Notes under the pieces: generated by a model
Seen by the model: the letters and a program-made list of their open reading frames with translations, nothing else
Told to the model about the DNA's origin: nothing
Database searches by the model: none
Translations under genes and position numbers: made by a program
NCBI GenBank assembly: GCA_014529385.2
Contig: CM043969.1
Span: forward strand, 72,318,676 to 72,382,675
Reading direction: 5' to 3'
DNA from: Adiantum capillus-veneris
Taxonomy: Eukaryota; Streptophyta; Polypodiopsida; Polypodiales; Pteridaceae
DNA: 64,000 nt
Shown: positions 1 to 12,300 of the stretch, piece after piece
Numbering within the stretch: position 1 is the stretch's first letter
Layout of the letters: each line of letters begins with the position of its first letter

Positions 1-112
1 AATGACAATCTAGGACAGGATGACAAGGAGCAGGAATGTAGGGTGGTTGCTGTTGAGGCAAAAAACGACTTTGTTGCAACATCCATTTGGGATTACAGGC
101 CAATTGAGTATG
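1..112 (+). CDS. LIG6: LIG6 exon (partial at window start)
   Basis: The frame starting at base 1 reads [11 protein letters not shown] through [10 protein letters not shown] and ends in phase 1 at a GTAAAA donor. The last base, G, joins CA of the next exon to make Ala, giving ...[16 protein letters not shown]. The exon may start before the window. Confidence 0.8.
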
Positions 113-3100
113 GTAAAATGCTAACCATGTCGTGCACTATACCTACATACAGTTGACTTATTTTGTGCATGGTAATACATGTGCGCTACCTTAATCACAG
201 TTTGCAAAAACGTACAAATAACAGCATACTTTGCTTTTGAGCTTGTCTTTGAGTAAACAGTGTGGCTTTATGTAGCATGCTGGAAGAGAGGAGAACCAGC
301 TCCGTATATACATTTGGCCAGAACGTTTGACCTGGTTGAACAGGAAAGTCGCCGCTTGAGGACTTCTGATATGCTATGCAACATGTTTCGCAGGTTCACT
401 ATTTCCTTGAATTTCCCTCGTCTTGTATATCGCAAAAAATGGTTTTTTAGTTATGCATCTTTTTGTTTGCAAGAAAACGATCCTTCCATTAGTTAATAAA
501 ACTGCCCAAAGGCTACAAAACCACTTTGCAAGAGAGGGCTACATCAGAAACATGGGGAGACTCTCCTAGTGCGAAAACAAAGTATGTACAATGAGGGCTA
601 GATCATGAGATGGGAAGAGGAAAGAGCCAGATTGGTGGCCGGTAGTGTCATCTAGGCACACCCAGAACCATGGTGAAGAAAGGCCATGGGCACCAAAGTT
701 GCAAGAAAGCCTCTTGGCGCTCCCTCATGCGGTTGGAGTTGCCCTGAAGTCTCTCAGACTGACCCCTGAGTGTATTAATCAGCTCCGAGGGCCATGAGGC
801 CAATCTACACAGGTATGAGCAGGCCTCTTGAGGTTTTTGTTGTGCATCAGGGGTACTGATCAACTGGAGGCAAACTGTGGCTTTCTGGGTTGGCAGTGCT
901 CGTACGCTTGATTGGTCGCCAGGAGAGGGCTTAAGGTGGATCCTCCGAGGACTTCTGTATGTTATCTGGACTGTCAAGTTCGCTTGGATTTGAGCAGCAG
1001 ACTGCTCCCCTCCTCCTCTCCATTAGGAGAAAATTGCTTTATTGGAGTTTGGCACTGCTCTTTGTGGCTCATAGTTACACGGAACGGGGGACCGAAACGG
1101 TACCTAAAATATGCCATGGGAGGGCCTGTTTTGACTCTTGAGAGCTTGAGGCTTGAGGGAGAGGGTTTGGATTATCTAGGAGAGGATGGGAAGGATACCC
1201 ACCTTCCCCCCCAAAACAGCTTTCAAACAACATTGCCCAAATGTCCTTTAAAAAAAAAAAAGGACTAGATTTTAAATTTTTTAAAAATATGTCGTTCCTG
1301 GTCCACATTCCGCGTTCCGCCCATTCCGGGGCCCATTCCGCCTGCCGTTCCGGGGCCATTCCGCCTGCCATTCCGGTTATGCGGAGGGACGGAACGGCGT
1401 TCCGTTGGTGTTTCCGTTTCGAAGGAGCCATAGGCTTGGGAAAGGTGTTCCGGGAACGGGAGGGCCCCGTTCCGCCCGTTCCCTGCTGTTACACTGCTGT
1501 GGCTAGCAGAGTTATAGTGGCCAACCAGGTGCTTTTGGCTACTATGTGATACATCACGTCTTGCTCAATCTTTTCGAATTCCTGCAGCAGCCAGGTGGAA
1601 AGGCTGATCATGATTTTTTTTATGGTCAGAACGTGACACTCTGTCAGCCCGGGCCAAAGTGTCTTGGCAGGACATCACCTTACCTTGTTCTCACAGAGGA
1701 CTGGGGATCATCGACCTAGCACAACAGTGGGAAGCTTGTGATCAAAGGGCTTCTTCCAGGGGAGGAGCTCTGGAAGGAGCTGTTGCTACACCGGATTCGT
1801 GCTCGAGTCCCCCATATGGGTGGCCCTTGGAGTAGTCCATCAGGTGGATTTTTACAAAGATGCATCCAGTTGGCCTGAGCAGGAGCTGGGAGGACCCCTT
1901 TGCTGTGATCCTGCGTAGGTCCTGGGAGCAACTGAGGAGTGACCTGGAGCAGCACCAGCCCACTGTTGGAATTAGGGTTGTAGGGAAACGCACATAGCTT
2001 GGAGAAGACGAAGGAAGCTCAAGGCACACAACAAAGACTATATTACTTAGTGTGCAATGGAAAGATAGATAGCCCTAGATAGCCCTAGAGTGATGGGCGT
2101 ATATACAATGCACAGGGGAAAAAACCTCCTAAAGAGGGAAAAAATGCCCCGGCAGTCCTAGTGTGTTCACACACATTACTACCACATAATATGGTAACAA
2201 ATCCCCCCTAGGAGTGATGCTGTGAACGAGGGCTGGCAATCCACAAGAGGAGCAAGCCCAAAACTTTGCAGAAAGCTTCGAACTTCTCACGAGACAATGC
2301 CTTTGTGAAAAGATCTGCAAGGTTGTCCTGTGTCGGCACATAAGCCAAGCTGATCTCTCTTGCTGAGAGCCTCTCCCTGACATAGTGGTAATGCATCTCA
2401 ATGTGCTTTGTGCGAGCATGAAAAACTGGGTTCCTCGCAACTGCCAATGCGCTCTGTGTTACAAAAATACGGAAGCGTAAACTAACGTTTAATTGCACTT
2501 CAAATACTCAAGAGAATTAGAGAGAGAGAGAGAAAGCTTGACACTTCATTGGGGACCAGAAGATGGACTGGTCCCCCCCCATAAAGAGAATATCTTTATT
2601 ACTAAGGGAGAATCTTTACAAGCACAGGAACGGGGCGAAAGCCCGTCCTCTATTCTTTCTTGTCCTTTTTCTGCTTCTGACTGAGAGAGTAGAGGAACTG
2701 CTCTTTGACTACTGAGAGGATCTATCCTCTTCTGCGAGATTTTGGGAAGCTCTCGTAGGGGAGAGTCTACCTTCCACAAAACTCATCGGAAGCTCTCACG
2801 AATGAGGGTCTATCTTCCGCTAACTGTGCCACTTTGGACGTAATCATTCCTGCAATTAACCAACCACAGAAACATGCAAAACACACACACACACACACGC
2901 TTGCTGTAATTTTCTGCACATAACCAGAAATTGTTACCTGAGCGTGTTCCAATGCCAAATTGGAGGTCCTTTTCGCGATGGAAATGCTCCAAACTTGGTG
3001 TATGTGTAGAGTAGGTAGTGGGGAATGAGATTCTATTAAGACTTTGCTGAAATTCACCCTAATACAAGTGATTAGGGGCTGAAAACAGGGAATTTGCAGC

Positions 3101-3271
3101 AGCTAGACAAGGGAGAAAGAGAGTTTTCTACTACTTTACGCGATGAAACTTCTCCCAAAGCTGCAAGCAACCATGAGAGGCCTTGTTCTAGGTGATGGGT
3201 GCTCAGAGGCTCCACATACACCACAAGGTGCTGCTCTCTTATAGCCTCCAAGAAGAGGGGACGCTAGCATG

Positions 3272-3325
<54 letters not shown>

Positions 3326-6300
3326 ATGGGAAAGTGTGCCAAATGGCACACTTACTTTAAAATTTAAAAACCATTCAACTTTTGACTTTAAAAATCCTAT
3401 GCTAGTTAATGAAATGTGTAATTAAGTGCACAACTGCACACATAGATGCAACAAATGAAAACGTTAGCTGCTCCCTAGCGCATTGCTGTGCCAGCAATGC
3501 TCTGGCATTACTTGTTCGCACTTGTTCGGCCATTTGGTCCAACGCAAATCATTTAAGAATACTTTAACTAACTTATCCTAAGGCCGTAAAATAATCAGGC
3601 CTTAGGGTTATTATTCTAAGGACCCCATCTCATTCCTGTGCTTGCACTAGCGCGCGTAATTTTCTGAGCTTGAAATTTGAGGCTACTATCTACCCCTTTA
3701 TTGAAGACCCGATTTCCCAATCGCTAGGGCTTCAGGGTATTTTCTGCTAGGGTCTCCCTGAGGTGCACTGGCCCAAACTTGGGCGCACCTAAGGCCCCAT
3801 AACTGCTAAATCTATTCTGATGTGCACACAACTAATTAGATAATTCTTTTCTCGTAAATAAATTAATTATTTACAAAGTTTGACTTAGTTACACTCTGAC
3901 TGTCAGTGTAGATGATGTAAACTTAGCACGCTGCATTTTACCCAAAATACAGCCTTCACAAACATGTTTGACAGGTGCTTCAAGAGGCAGCAAAGAAGCA
4001 ACCATATCAGATTTCTGCAAACGCAGCAAGCTGGCAAAATTCAGATGCCCTAAAAGTACATGCCACATTTTTGCATCTGAAACAGCCCTTGAATCTGCAA
4101 CTGCATTTGCAAAATTTTGTCCACACTTGTCATACAAAGTGAGCTTATACAACCCACGACACGAAACGCCAGATGCAACAATTTCATCACCAAAACTGAG
4201 ATAATGAACTGTACATCTGTCATCCACAAATTTGACTACGAGACCAAGTCTAGCAAGTGCAGATACAGACAAAAGGTTCTTTTTGATGCTAGGTACATAC
4301 AATGCATCAACAAGTGTGAAAGAATTGCCATTTGCAACAGTAATCACAATCTTCCCAACTCCTTGAATAGGATAAGAGACATTGTTGGCACAAGTCACCG
4401 CATTCCCATGAGAGACAGACTCAATAGAGGATAACAATAGGATCGTAAGTGCACTTTGCACTAATAAATGCCCATTCTGCATCAACATTAGTAGCACAAT
4501 CTCCTTTGACAGAAGACTCTACAATCGCTGCACTTGTATTGGACCCTGTAGTGGATCCAACCTCTTTCTTCTTAGCCTCTTTTGCCTTCAATTTTGGACA
4601 CTGCTTGATCAAGTGATCATTAGCTTACAATAATGGCAATGCATCTTCTTTTTGCCCTTACCACCAGAATTGCTAGACGAAGTGCTGCCAACAAAAGCAT
4701 TAGGAACAGAAGTTTTGCCACTCGCAGCAGAACCATAAGAAGTGGTTACCTTACTGTTCCCACCTTTTCTTTGAGCTGTAATAAAAGCCTGTTCAACTGC
4801 ACGCTGCCTAGTCCTGTTTTTTCTAGAAAGTGACTCTTGCAACAGCAATGTGCATAATGCATCAAACTTGACAACTTCAGGATTTCCTTGGGTCATAAGT
4901 CTCCAAGTACTAGAAAAAGTCTGGTAAGAATCTGGCAAAGCATCAAGAACAGTTTGCACAAGTGAACTGTCAGAAATGACTTCTCTTGCAGACATTAGTT
5001 GCTCATTAACATCCTTGACACCAGCAAGGAAAGTGTCCATTTCATCTTCCTCATGCATAATCTTTGATTCCAACTCTTTACGCAGCAAGCAATTTTAGCC
5101 TCATTGCGGCTTGCATAAAGACCTGCTAGAATACCCCAAGCCTGCTTTGCAGATTTTGCTGAACGGATGTGAGGAGTGATAGTGCGCTTCACTGACAATG
5201 CAATCAATGCATGAGCCTGCGCATCTCTTACATCCCAAAGAGCCTGCCCAAGTAGGCAAAACAGCCTGACAGTAGCAACCCTGGCAACAAAACTTGGAGT
5301 ATGCATCCACAGTACCAGGATGTACATCAATGCCCTGCACAATGTTCCAAACTCTCTTCGATACAAGTACATGTTGCATCATGTAAGCCCACACAGGGTA
5401 ATTGTCCCCTTCCAATCTGTCCTCAGTAGCAATGTCACAAAAATTACGGAAGTGTAAACTGACGCTTAATTGCACTTCAAATACTCAAGAGAATTAGAGG
5501 GAGCGAGAAAACTTGACACTTCATTGGGGACCAGAAGATGGGCTGGTCCCCCCCCATAAAGAGAATATCTTTATTACTAAGGGAGAATCTTTACAAGCAC
5601 AGGAACGGGGCATACGCCCGTCCTCTATTCTTTCTTCTGTTCTGTTCTGACTACTGACTGAGAAAGTGTTTCCACTTTCTTACTGCTTAGGGGATTTCCC
5701 CTCTTCTGCGAGACTGGTTGGAAGCTCTCGAAAAGAGAGTCTATCTTCCAAAACAGCTCCTCGGAAGCTCTCACAGAGGAGAGTCCATCTTCCGTTATGT
5801 GTTGCCTTCATGCTCATTCATTCATGCATCGAACACAAAAGAGAAACAAGCAAAATGCACAGGCACATGCTTGCTGTAATATTCTGCACATAACCTGAAA
5901 TTCTTACGTGTGCACACCCCTACGCCGAAACAGAGGTCTTCTTCGCGATGGAATCGCGCCAAACTTGATGTAGACTTAGGATAAGGAGAGAGAAGAGAAT
6001 TTCTATGGCTGATCTGCTGAAAACAGCCCTAATCGAGGTGATTAGGGGCTGAAAACAGAGAATTACAGCAGCCGCACTCTGCTAAGAGAGCGTCTACGGC
6101 AGTTTCTCGCGATGAAACTTCACCAGAAGGTGTCTATGACTGTGAGATCCCTTGTTCTTGACAATGGGAGCACAAGGCTACCACATATGTCGCAAGGGGC
6201 TGCTCTCAAGCTTCAATGGAGGGCTCCACCGCGTAGAGCACGCTCACATTAGGGGGGGTAGGTGCACTGCCAGCCCTGAAAATGGGGGAGGGGGGCTCCT

Positions 6301-9300
6301 AAATAGCCATCAGGGAGAGGGGGCGCTAGGAAGAGAGAGAGGGTGAGAGTGAGAGTGAGAGAGAGTTAGTTTGCATTGGTAAGTGTGCCACTTGGCACAC
6401 TTACTTTAAAAACTTAAAAACCATTCAACTTTTGACTTTAAAAACTTCTAGCTCATTAATTAAAAAAAATGTGCAACTAACTAACAACTGCTACCAATGA
6501 TTCTTTTATGAGAACACCAAAGGTCTGCCGGCGCAATGCCGCACGGGCACTGCAGTCTGCACTGCCTTTACCTGTTCACACTTGTCCAGCCGCCCGCCCG
6601 GGCACGGACCGTTAAATTTAATTTCACAAAACTTACCCTAAGGCTTTATTAGCTTTATTAGCCTTAGGGTCACTGTTCTAAGGACCCCATCTCATTCATG
6701 TGCTTGTACTGACGCGCGTATTTTTCTGAGCCTAAAATCTGAGGCTACTCCTTACCCCTTTCTGAAGACCCGATTTCCCAATCACTAGGGCTTCAGGGTA
6801 ATTTCTGCTAAGGTCCCTCTGAGGTGTTGTGGCCCGCATTTAGGCTCACCTGAGGCCTTAGAACTGCTAGGTCTATTCTGGTGTGCACACAACTAATTAG
6901 ATAATTCTTTTCTCGTAAATAAATTAATTATTTACAAAGTCTGACTTAGTTACAAGCAAACATCTTGAGCATATCTGTGTTGTTGTCAGCCATGGAAAAT
7001 GCCTGCACCTGATGTGAAAACTGCCCGAAATGATGAGAAACTGAGTGAGACCAGCACGTGCTATATAGCACAACCCGCAGTAGACTGTATGGGACCTGTT
7101 ATGCAGTAATTGGCATTGACATAAATTCTGCACAAAATGACGAAATTGCCTGTGCAGACCTGGCTGTAGTGGAAACGAGGTCGAAATGAGCCCGAAATGA
7201 AATTCTGAGCAGACCAAGCTGTATGAGCTCTCCCAAATTTTTTGTTGACCCGCTGACGCTCGCCAAAGCTTGTTGATATCTGAGAAAACGAGTAGGGGTG
7301 TTCTTGTGACGCTGGCGACTAAACCCGGGAGGACGTGGCGTGCTCTGATACCAATTGTTGGAATTAGGGTTGCAGGGAAACGTACACAACTTGGAGAAGA
7401 CGAAGGAAGCTCAAGGCACACAACAAAGACTGTATTATTTAGTGTGCAATGGAAAGATAGATAGCCCTAGAGTGATGGGCGTGTATACAATGCAAGGGGG
7501 AAAAAACGTCCTAAAGAGGGAAAAAATGCCCCGGCGGTCCTAGTGTGTTTACACACATCTCTACCACATGTATATGGTAACACCCACTTGCACAATGCAT
7601 GGAGGAGCGCTTGAGACAGCCTCTTGTTTGGAACCCCATGGTTAGCACACAGAGAGGCCACTTGGTTGGTAGCAGGCCTCATGTTTCTTGGGGTCCCATG
7701 GCAAAGGGTCCAGCCCACACTCTCGGCGACTAGCTATAGTTTTGAGGCGTTCTTGAGGATATTCAGAGTATCCAGTTATGAGGCATGAGGGGAGTGCAGA
7801 GCACGTGTGAGGATATTATAGAGGCTATACCAGTTGAGTGGCATACCCCTCTTGAGGCAACATCTCCCAGATGGATGGGGCCCTTCACGCGTCTAGAGGT
7901 CCTCATTGCAGTTAGGGCCTGCTCGGAGTCGGTACCCCACATATTTTTCGAGGTTCAGGGAGAGGGTCGTCTTCACAGAGTCTCAGTAGAGGCACCATAG
8001 GTTGCGGAGTGCTGTTTTTCAGAGGATCCGAGTTGTGGGCATGTGTGGGAGGACACTTGTCATAGATCGTGACCTAGTAGATCTTGAGTCACGACACTGG
8101 CGGCTTTGGGCTTGGGAGAGCCACCCTCCGGTACGAGTGCAATGGGACCCGAGAGAGTGGTTATGGCGGGATCCTTCTCTTCAGCCGATCACCTAGGGAC
8201 TCCTTTTTTCAGTACACAGCTTGCTTGGGGCGACACATACTGACAGCACGGAGCGAGGCTCGCCCAGCTGTAACACTTCACTAGCAAGAGGGTCTCACAG
8301 CCGAGTTCTTGTCAAGCTTTTGGGAGCGGTTGTGGGACAGTAGGCAGCCAAGGCGAGTTACTTTGTTACAGTGGCTAGCTGCACACGGGGCTACAACAGT
8401 TGGGAGTTGGTCGGTACACAGCGGCTTCTCGGCAGCATGTGCAGCCTATAGCCATCCTTTGGAGAGTCAGCGTCACTGTTTGTGGGACTGCCCCATGGCA
8501 CAACAAGTTTGGCTTCGGGTTCTTTGGCTGATGCCAGCTCTCTCCACAGCCCGACAGTACACTTGGGGTGCTGCAGCCTGGTCCACTCTCACGAGCTCTG
8601 CAACGTGCGCTCCATTTTGAGTTGGCTTCCACCAGCAGGATGATAGTGATTTGGTGGGTCGACCTACACTTCAGCTTGCCATAGAGCTCATCCCCTAGTT
8701 GTGGTGCAGTGATAGAGAGGTGTTGGGAGCTTGTCTGTGGCTTGACACTCTCGTTGATCTGGCGGGCACGTTGCTTTCGCATCTTTGAGGCTCACCCTAT
8801 CCCAGTGGTAGAGATTGTTCGTGACATTTGGCTAGCAAACTCAGCGTCAAGCAGCTTGTCTCCCCTAAAAGGGAGCTCTAAACCATGCAAACCAACCTCC
8901 CGTGAAGTCAGAAATGTGCTCATTGCCTCAACATAGAAGAGAGAGAGGAAGGGGGACAAGAGGGCAACCCTGTCTAACCGAATACATGAGCATGAAGTGT
9001 GCCCCTCTTTCCCTAGCCAAGATCACTTGGCTGTGCGCATATCTGTAGATAGCTGACACTCCTGATCCAAGCATCTTAAAACCCTATCTTGCGTAGAGTG
9101 CCCTCCAAGAAATCCTAGTCAACTCTGTCGTAAGCCTTCTCAGAATTGAGGAGTATCACAAGATTCTCGCCTCGGAGACGTGCGAGGGCAGAAGCCTCCC
9201 AAAAGGTAAAGATGTTGCCAAATGTATTGCGCTCCTTGAAAAATCATGTCTGGGTCTCATGTATAATGCTCTCAAGTAGCGGCTGAATCCTGAAACTGTT

Positions 9301-12300
9301 TTTGCAATGATTTTGTAGGCTTAGTTGAGAATGGTGATGGGCCGCCACTACCGAATCTCATCCAAGGAGCCTCCCTCCTTGGGATAAGGTAAATCAAACC
9401 CTCACTCATGTTGCCAGGCATCTCTCTAGTGTGCAAAATGTGCTGGTAGGCGCCACAAAGATCCGAACCACGCAGCTCACAGTAGTAAGTACTCCCAGAA
9501 AAGCTGGGAGTCAAACCATCCTCTCTTGGGCAGCTACCTGAGGGGAGTGCCCTGAGGGCCTCATGGAGCTTCTCTAGCTGGAGAGGCATCTCTAGTCTCT
9601 GATGCATCTCCTCAGTAATTAGGCAAGGGATCTGTGCCCAAACCTGCTCTCTGCATGCATCCTGGCACTCTGATTGTGGCCTAGCTGAATGCAACTCACG
9701 GTAAAAGCCAGTAGCAAATGCACGCATATCCTTAGGGTTTGAAGCAATTGACCCATCAGGTCTCCTCAATTGACTAACACTGGTGCGCACATGTCTGGGC
9801 CCCAAGTCTCAAAGAACTCACCACTAACTCTGTCCCCCACCTGGGTCCATTGAGATGCCCACTAAGATGCCTGCCGATGAAAGGCAAACTCATGATGTCG
9901 CTCCTCAATGGTGGTAAGCTCCTGTCGAGCCTATTGTATCTGCTCCTCCAACCAAGGACTGTAAGGGTGGTGCTCCTGCATCTGTTGTAAGGAAACAATG
10001 CCCCGTCTGAGACGCTTCTCCTCCTCCTTGGCTGCAACAAAGCGAGCTGTAGACTCCTGGAGGAAGAAGCGACTAAGCTCAACAAGTCTAGTGGCCACTC
10101 TACTAGGAGGGGTGCCCTGAGTGCCCAAAGTCTCTGTTTAAAGTGCCACCACCCGATCTCTGAGCTCTATATCCAGCAAAATCCTCTCTGGGATATGCAA
10201 CATCGCAGTCCCACTCTTTCTGTCTGTCACACAATAGAAATCAATGGCGCATGATCTGAAAATGTGATCCTGTAGCGGAATATGGCTAATAACATGGTTT
10301 GTAGCGGAATTAAAGTAACAATAGTGAGCATTTCCTCAAGAGGATTCTCAATGAACATAAGGAGAGTACTTGATTGAAGGTAGCAAAATAAAGATTATAC
10401 CTAGTTAGCTTGGTATGAACAATACTTGCAAAAGAGAGAAAGAATCAGAGAAATTGACGACACTTGAGGACCGGATTTACTTACAGCAGGTCCCCCCTCT
10501 AAAAGGCTTTTGTATTATAGATCCTCCCTTGAAGAGAAGCTTGGTATAATACATGCTTTGTGTTCTTTGAGACCTTGTTGATGCCATGAAGATGGTAAGC
10601 TTCATGCACCAATATTATGCCCGTAACTAACTTGCAAAAACATTAACTTGTCCCCGGCCTCAATCCCAAGACTTCAAACACCTTCAAAGGTGGAGAGAGC
10701 TAGCAGAGAGTGATGAAGATGAAGAGAAGAAGATGTATCTTTACGAGAAAGTAGTAGTCTCCTCACACATAATCACTCTTAGAGCATAGCTTAGCATAGT
10801 GATGATGAAGATGGAGAGATTGATGAGCATTGATCTGAGCATGACTCTTGGTTGGATTTGCATTCCATAGCCAAGGGGTGTTGGTCTAGGCTCTCCACTT
10901 CTCAAGCTTGGAGAAGGAGATTACTTGTGTACACAACACACAATGGGGTAATGTGTGTGTGGCTTGTGGAGTATATGAGAGAGAGAGGATTCGATTTTGC
11001 TACTTTACTCTTGCTACAAGCCTATTGCTCAAGCCTTGGGCTAGCCAATGAATGGCTCTAGTGATAACAAGCAAGGGGTGTAGCATTTGGACAAGTGTCC
11101 TCCTTTCCTCCTTTGAGAGAAAGATCTTAATTATTTAATTGTAGCATTACAAGTGTCCTCCTTTCCTCCTCTGAGAGAAAGATCTTAATTAGTTAATTGA
11201 ATCTAAATTTTCATTGGACCTTTCTATAGGTCATCCAATAGGATTCAGGCACATTATGAGGGCAATATTGTTAGGGCGTGACATGTGGCGTTAATGCCTC
11301 TTGAGCCTTGGGCTTGCCTTGAGTGTGTGTGTGTGTGCTCTCTCATGCCCCTACCTTTAGGGCTCATCTTTGACTTGAACACCTCAAGCACGACAAGAAC
11401 CTCAAACACCTTAGTCATTAAGCATGATAAGCGCCTCACTAGCTTGCCTAAGATCTAAAATACCTAATGGTCCTAGGTGTAAGGACTTTTAACACTAACT
11501 TTTGGAGGCTTTAATGAAGCTAACCCTAAGGTCTTTTAAGCTCCACGTTGCTCTGTGATAGACTATCTCCTTTTGGACCCCTATTGAGATGTAACCATCT
11601 CTCCTCTTGGTCCCCTGCAGAGATAATTCTAGAAGCACTTAGTGCACAATGCTCTTTGGTAGACCATTTCCTTTTGGACCCCTATTGAGATGCAACCATC
11701 TCTCCTTTTGGCCCCCTGTTGAGATAGGTCTAGAAGCACATATCTATATCCTAACTCTTGTTTCCCTTTTATTTTCCCATATTAAATGATCAGTTCAATA
11801 TGAGAAAATCATTTGGTAAAGTTAGATATTAGATTTTATGACAAATCCTAGCTAGAATGCAAACAGATCCTCCCATGTCACAAATGCTAGCACTGGCGTA
11901 GAAGCGATCTATCCGAGATAGATTTACTTCTCCTACTTTGCGGTCAGAGCGTGAGAAAGATAAGTTGTCTGGGACCGCACAAAGCCTGCATGCTGCCAAA
12001 CATCTGAAATCCTCAAGGTCATACATTAGCGCTCCCAAGCTCCCAACTCAGCCCGGTGCACAGTAGCATGGCTACCTTTAATCCTATATGAGGGGTCCTC
12101 CAACATATTGAAGTCTCCCCCGACACACCACTGCTCTGCATGCGGCAGAGACTCTACAATATGTGACCAAAACTCAGTTTGTACACTTGCCACATTGGGC
12201 GCACAAATGTTTAGAAAGCCCATAAGGCAACCATGAACGTGCATAGTAATCCACTGGCCTTGCTTTGCACAATAATACCTCTGCCCACAATGGCCTGCTA

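Larger units (their letters stand above)
1964..7582 (-). mobile_element. Ty1/Copia element, broken, holding two solo LTRs
   Basis: The LTRs at 1964-2199 and 7356-7582 begin TGTTGGAATTAGGG and end GGTAACA. They are flanked by a perfect CCCAC duplication (1959-1963, 7583-7587) inside a LINE. On the minus strand a tRNA-Met-type primer site (TGGTATCAGAGCA) sits just inside the right LTR. Parts seen are a gag start with [20 protein letters not shown] (about 5,310-5,430), a gag and pre-integrase region (about 3,900-5,090) with [12 protein letters not shown] and CEGCILGK, and RNase H end sequence (about 2,210-2,450) with [20 protein letters not shown]. It is a broken fossil with many breaks and is not a full element. 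Two long solo LTRs of another family were inserted later. Confidence 0.85.
1560..8835 (+). mobile_element. LINE fragment, 3' half (RT end and zinc-binding C-terminus), split by a Copia
   Basis: The + frame at about 1640-1730 reads [12 protein letters not shown] and [13 protein letters not shown], the 'W..I..P...GGLGI.DL' region after the reverse transcriptase of plant L1-type LINEs. After the Copia (1964-7582) the frame resumes. At 8309-8560 it gives [20 protein letters not shown] and [17 protein letters not shown], a zf-RVT domain with the CxxC...H..WxCP pattern. At 8709-8830 it gives [12 protein letters not shown] and [10 protein letters not shown]-like C-terminal sequence. No poly-A tail is visible. 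The right end abuts a LINE piece in the opposite orientation. It carries stops and shifts and is not functional. Confidence 0.7.

Noticed and set aside
2457-6954. A single Copia-like element bounded by the two long LTRs
   Set aside because: Each LTR has its own perfect 5-bp duplication, and the sequence between them belongs to the surrounding Copia.
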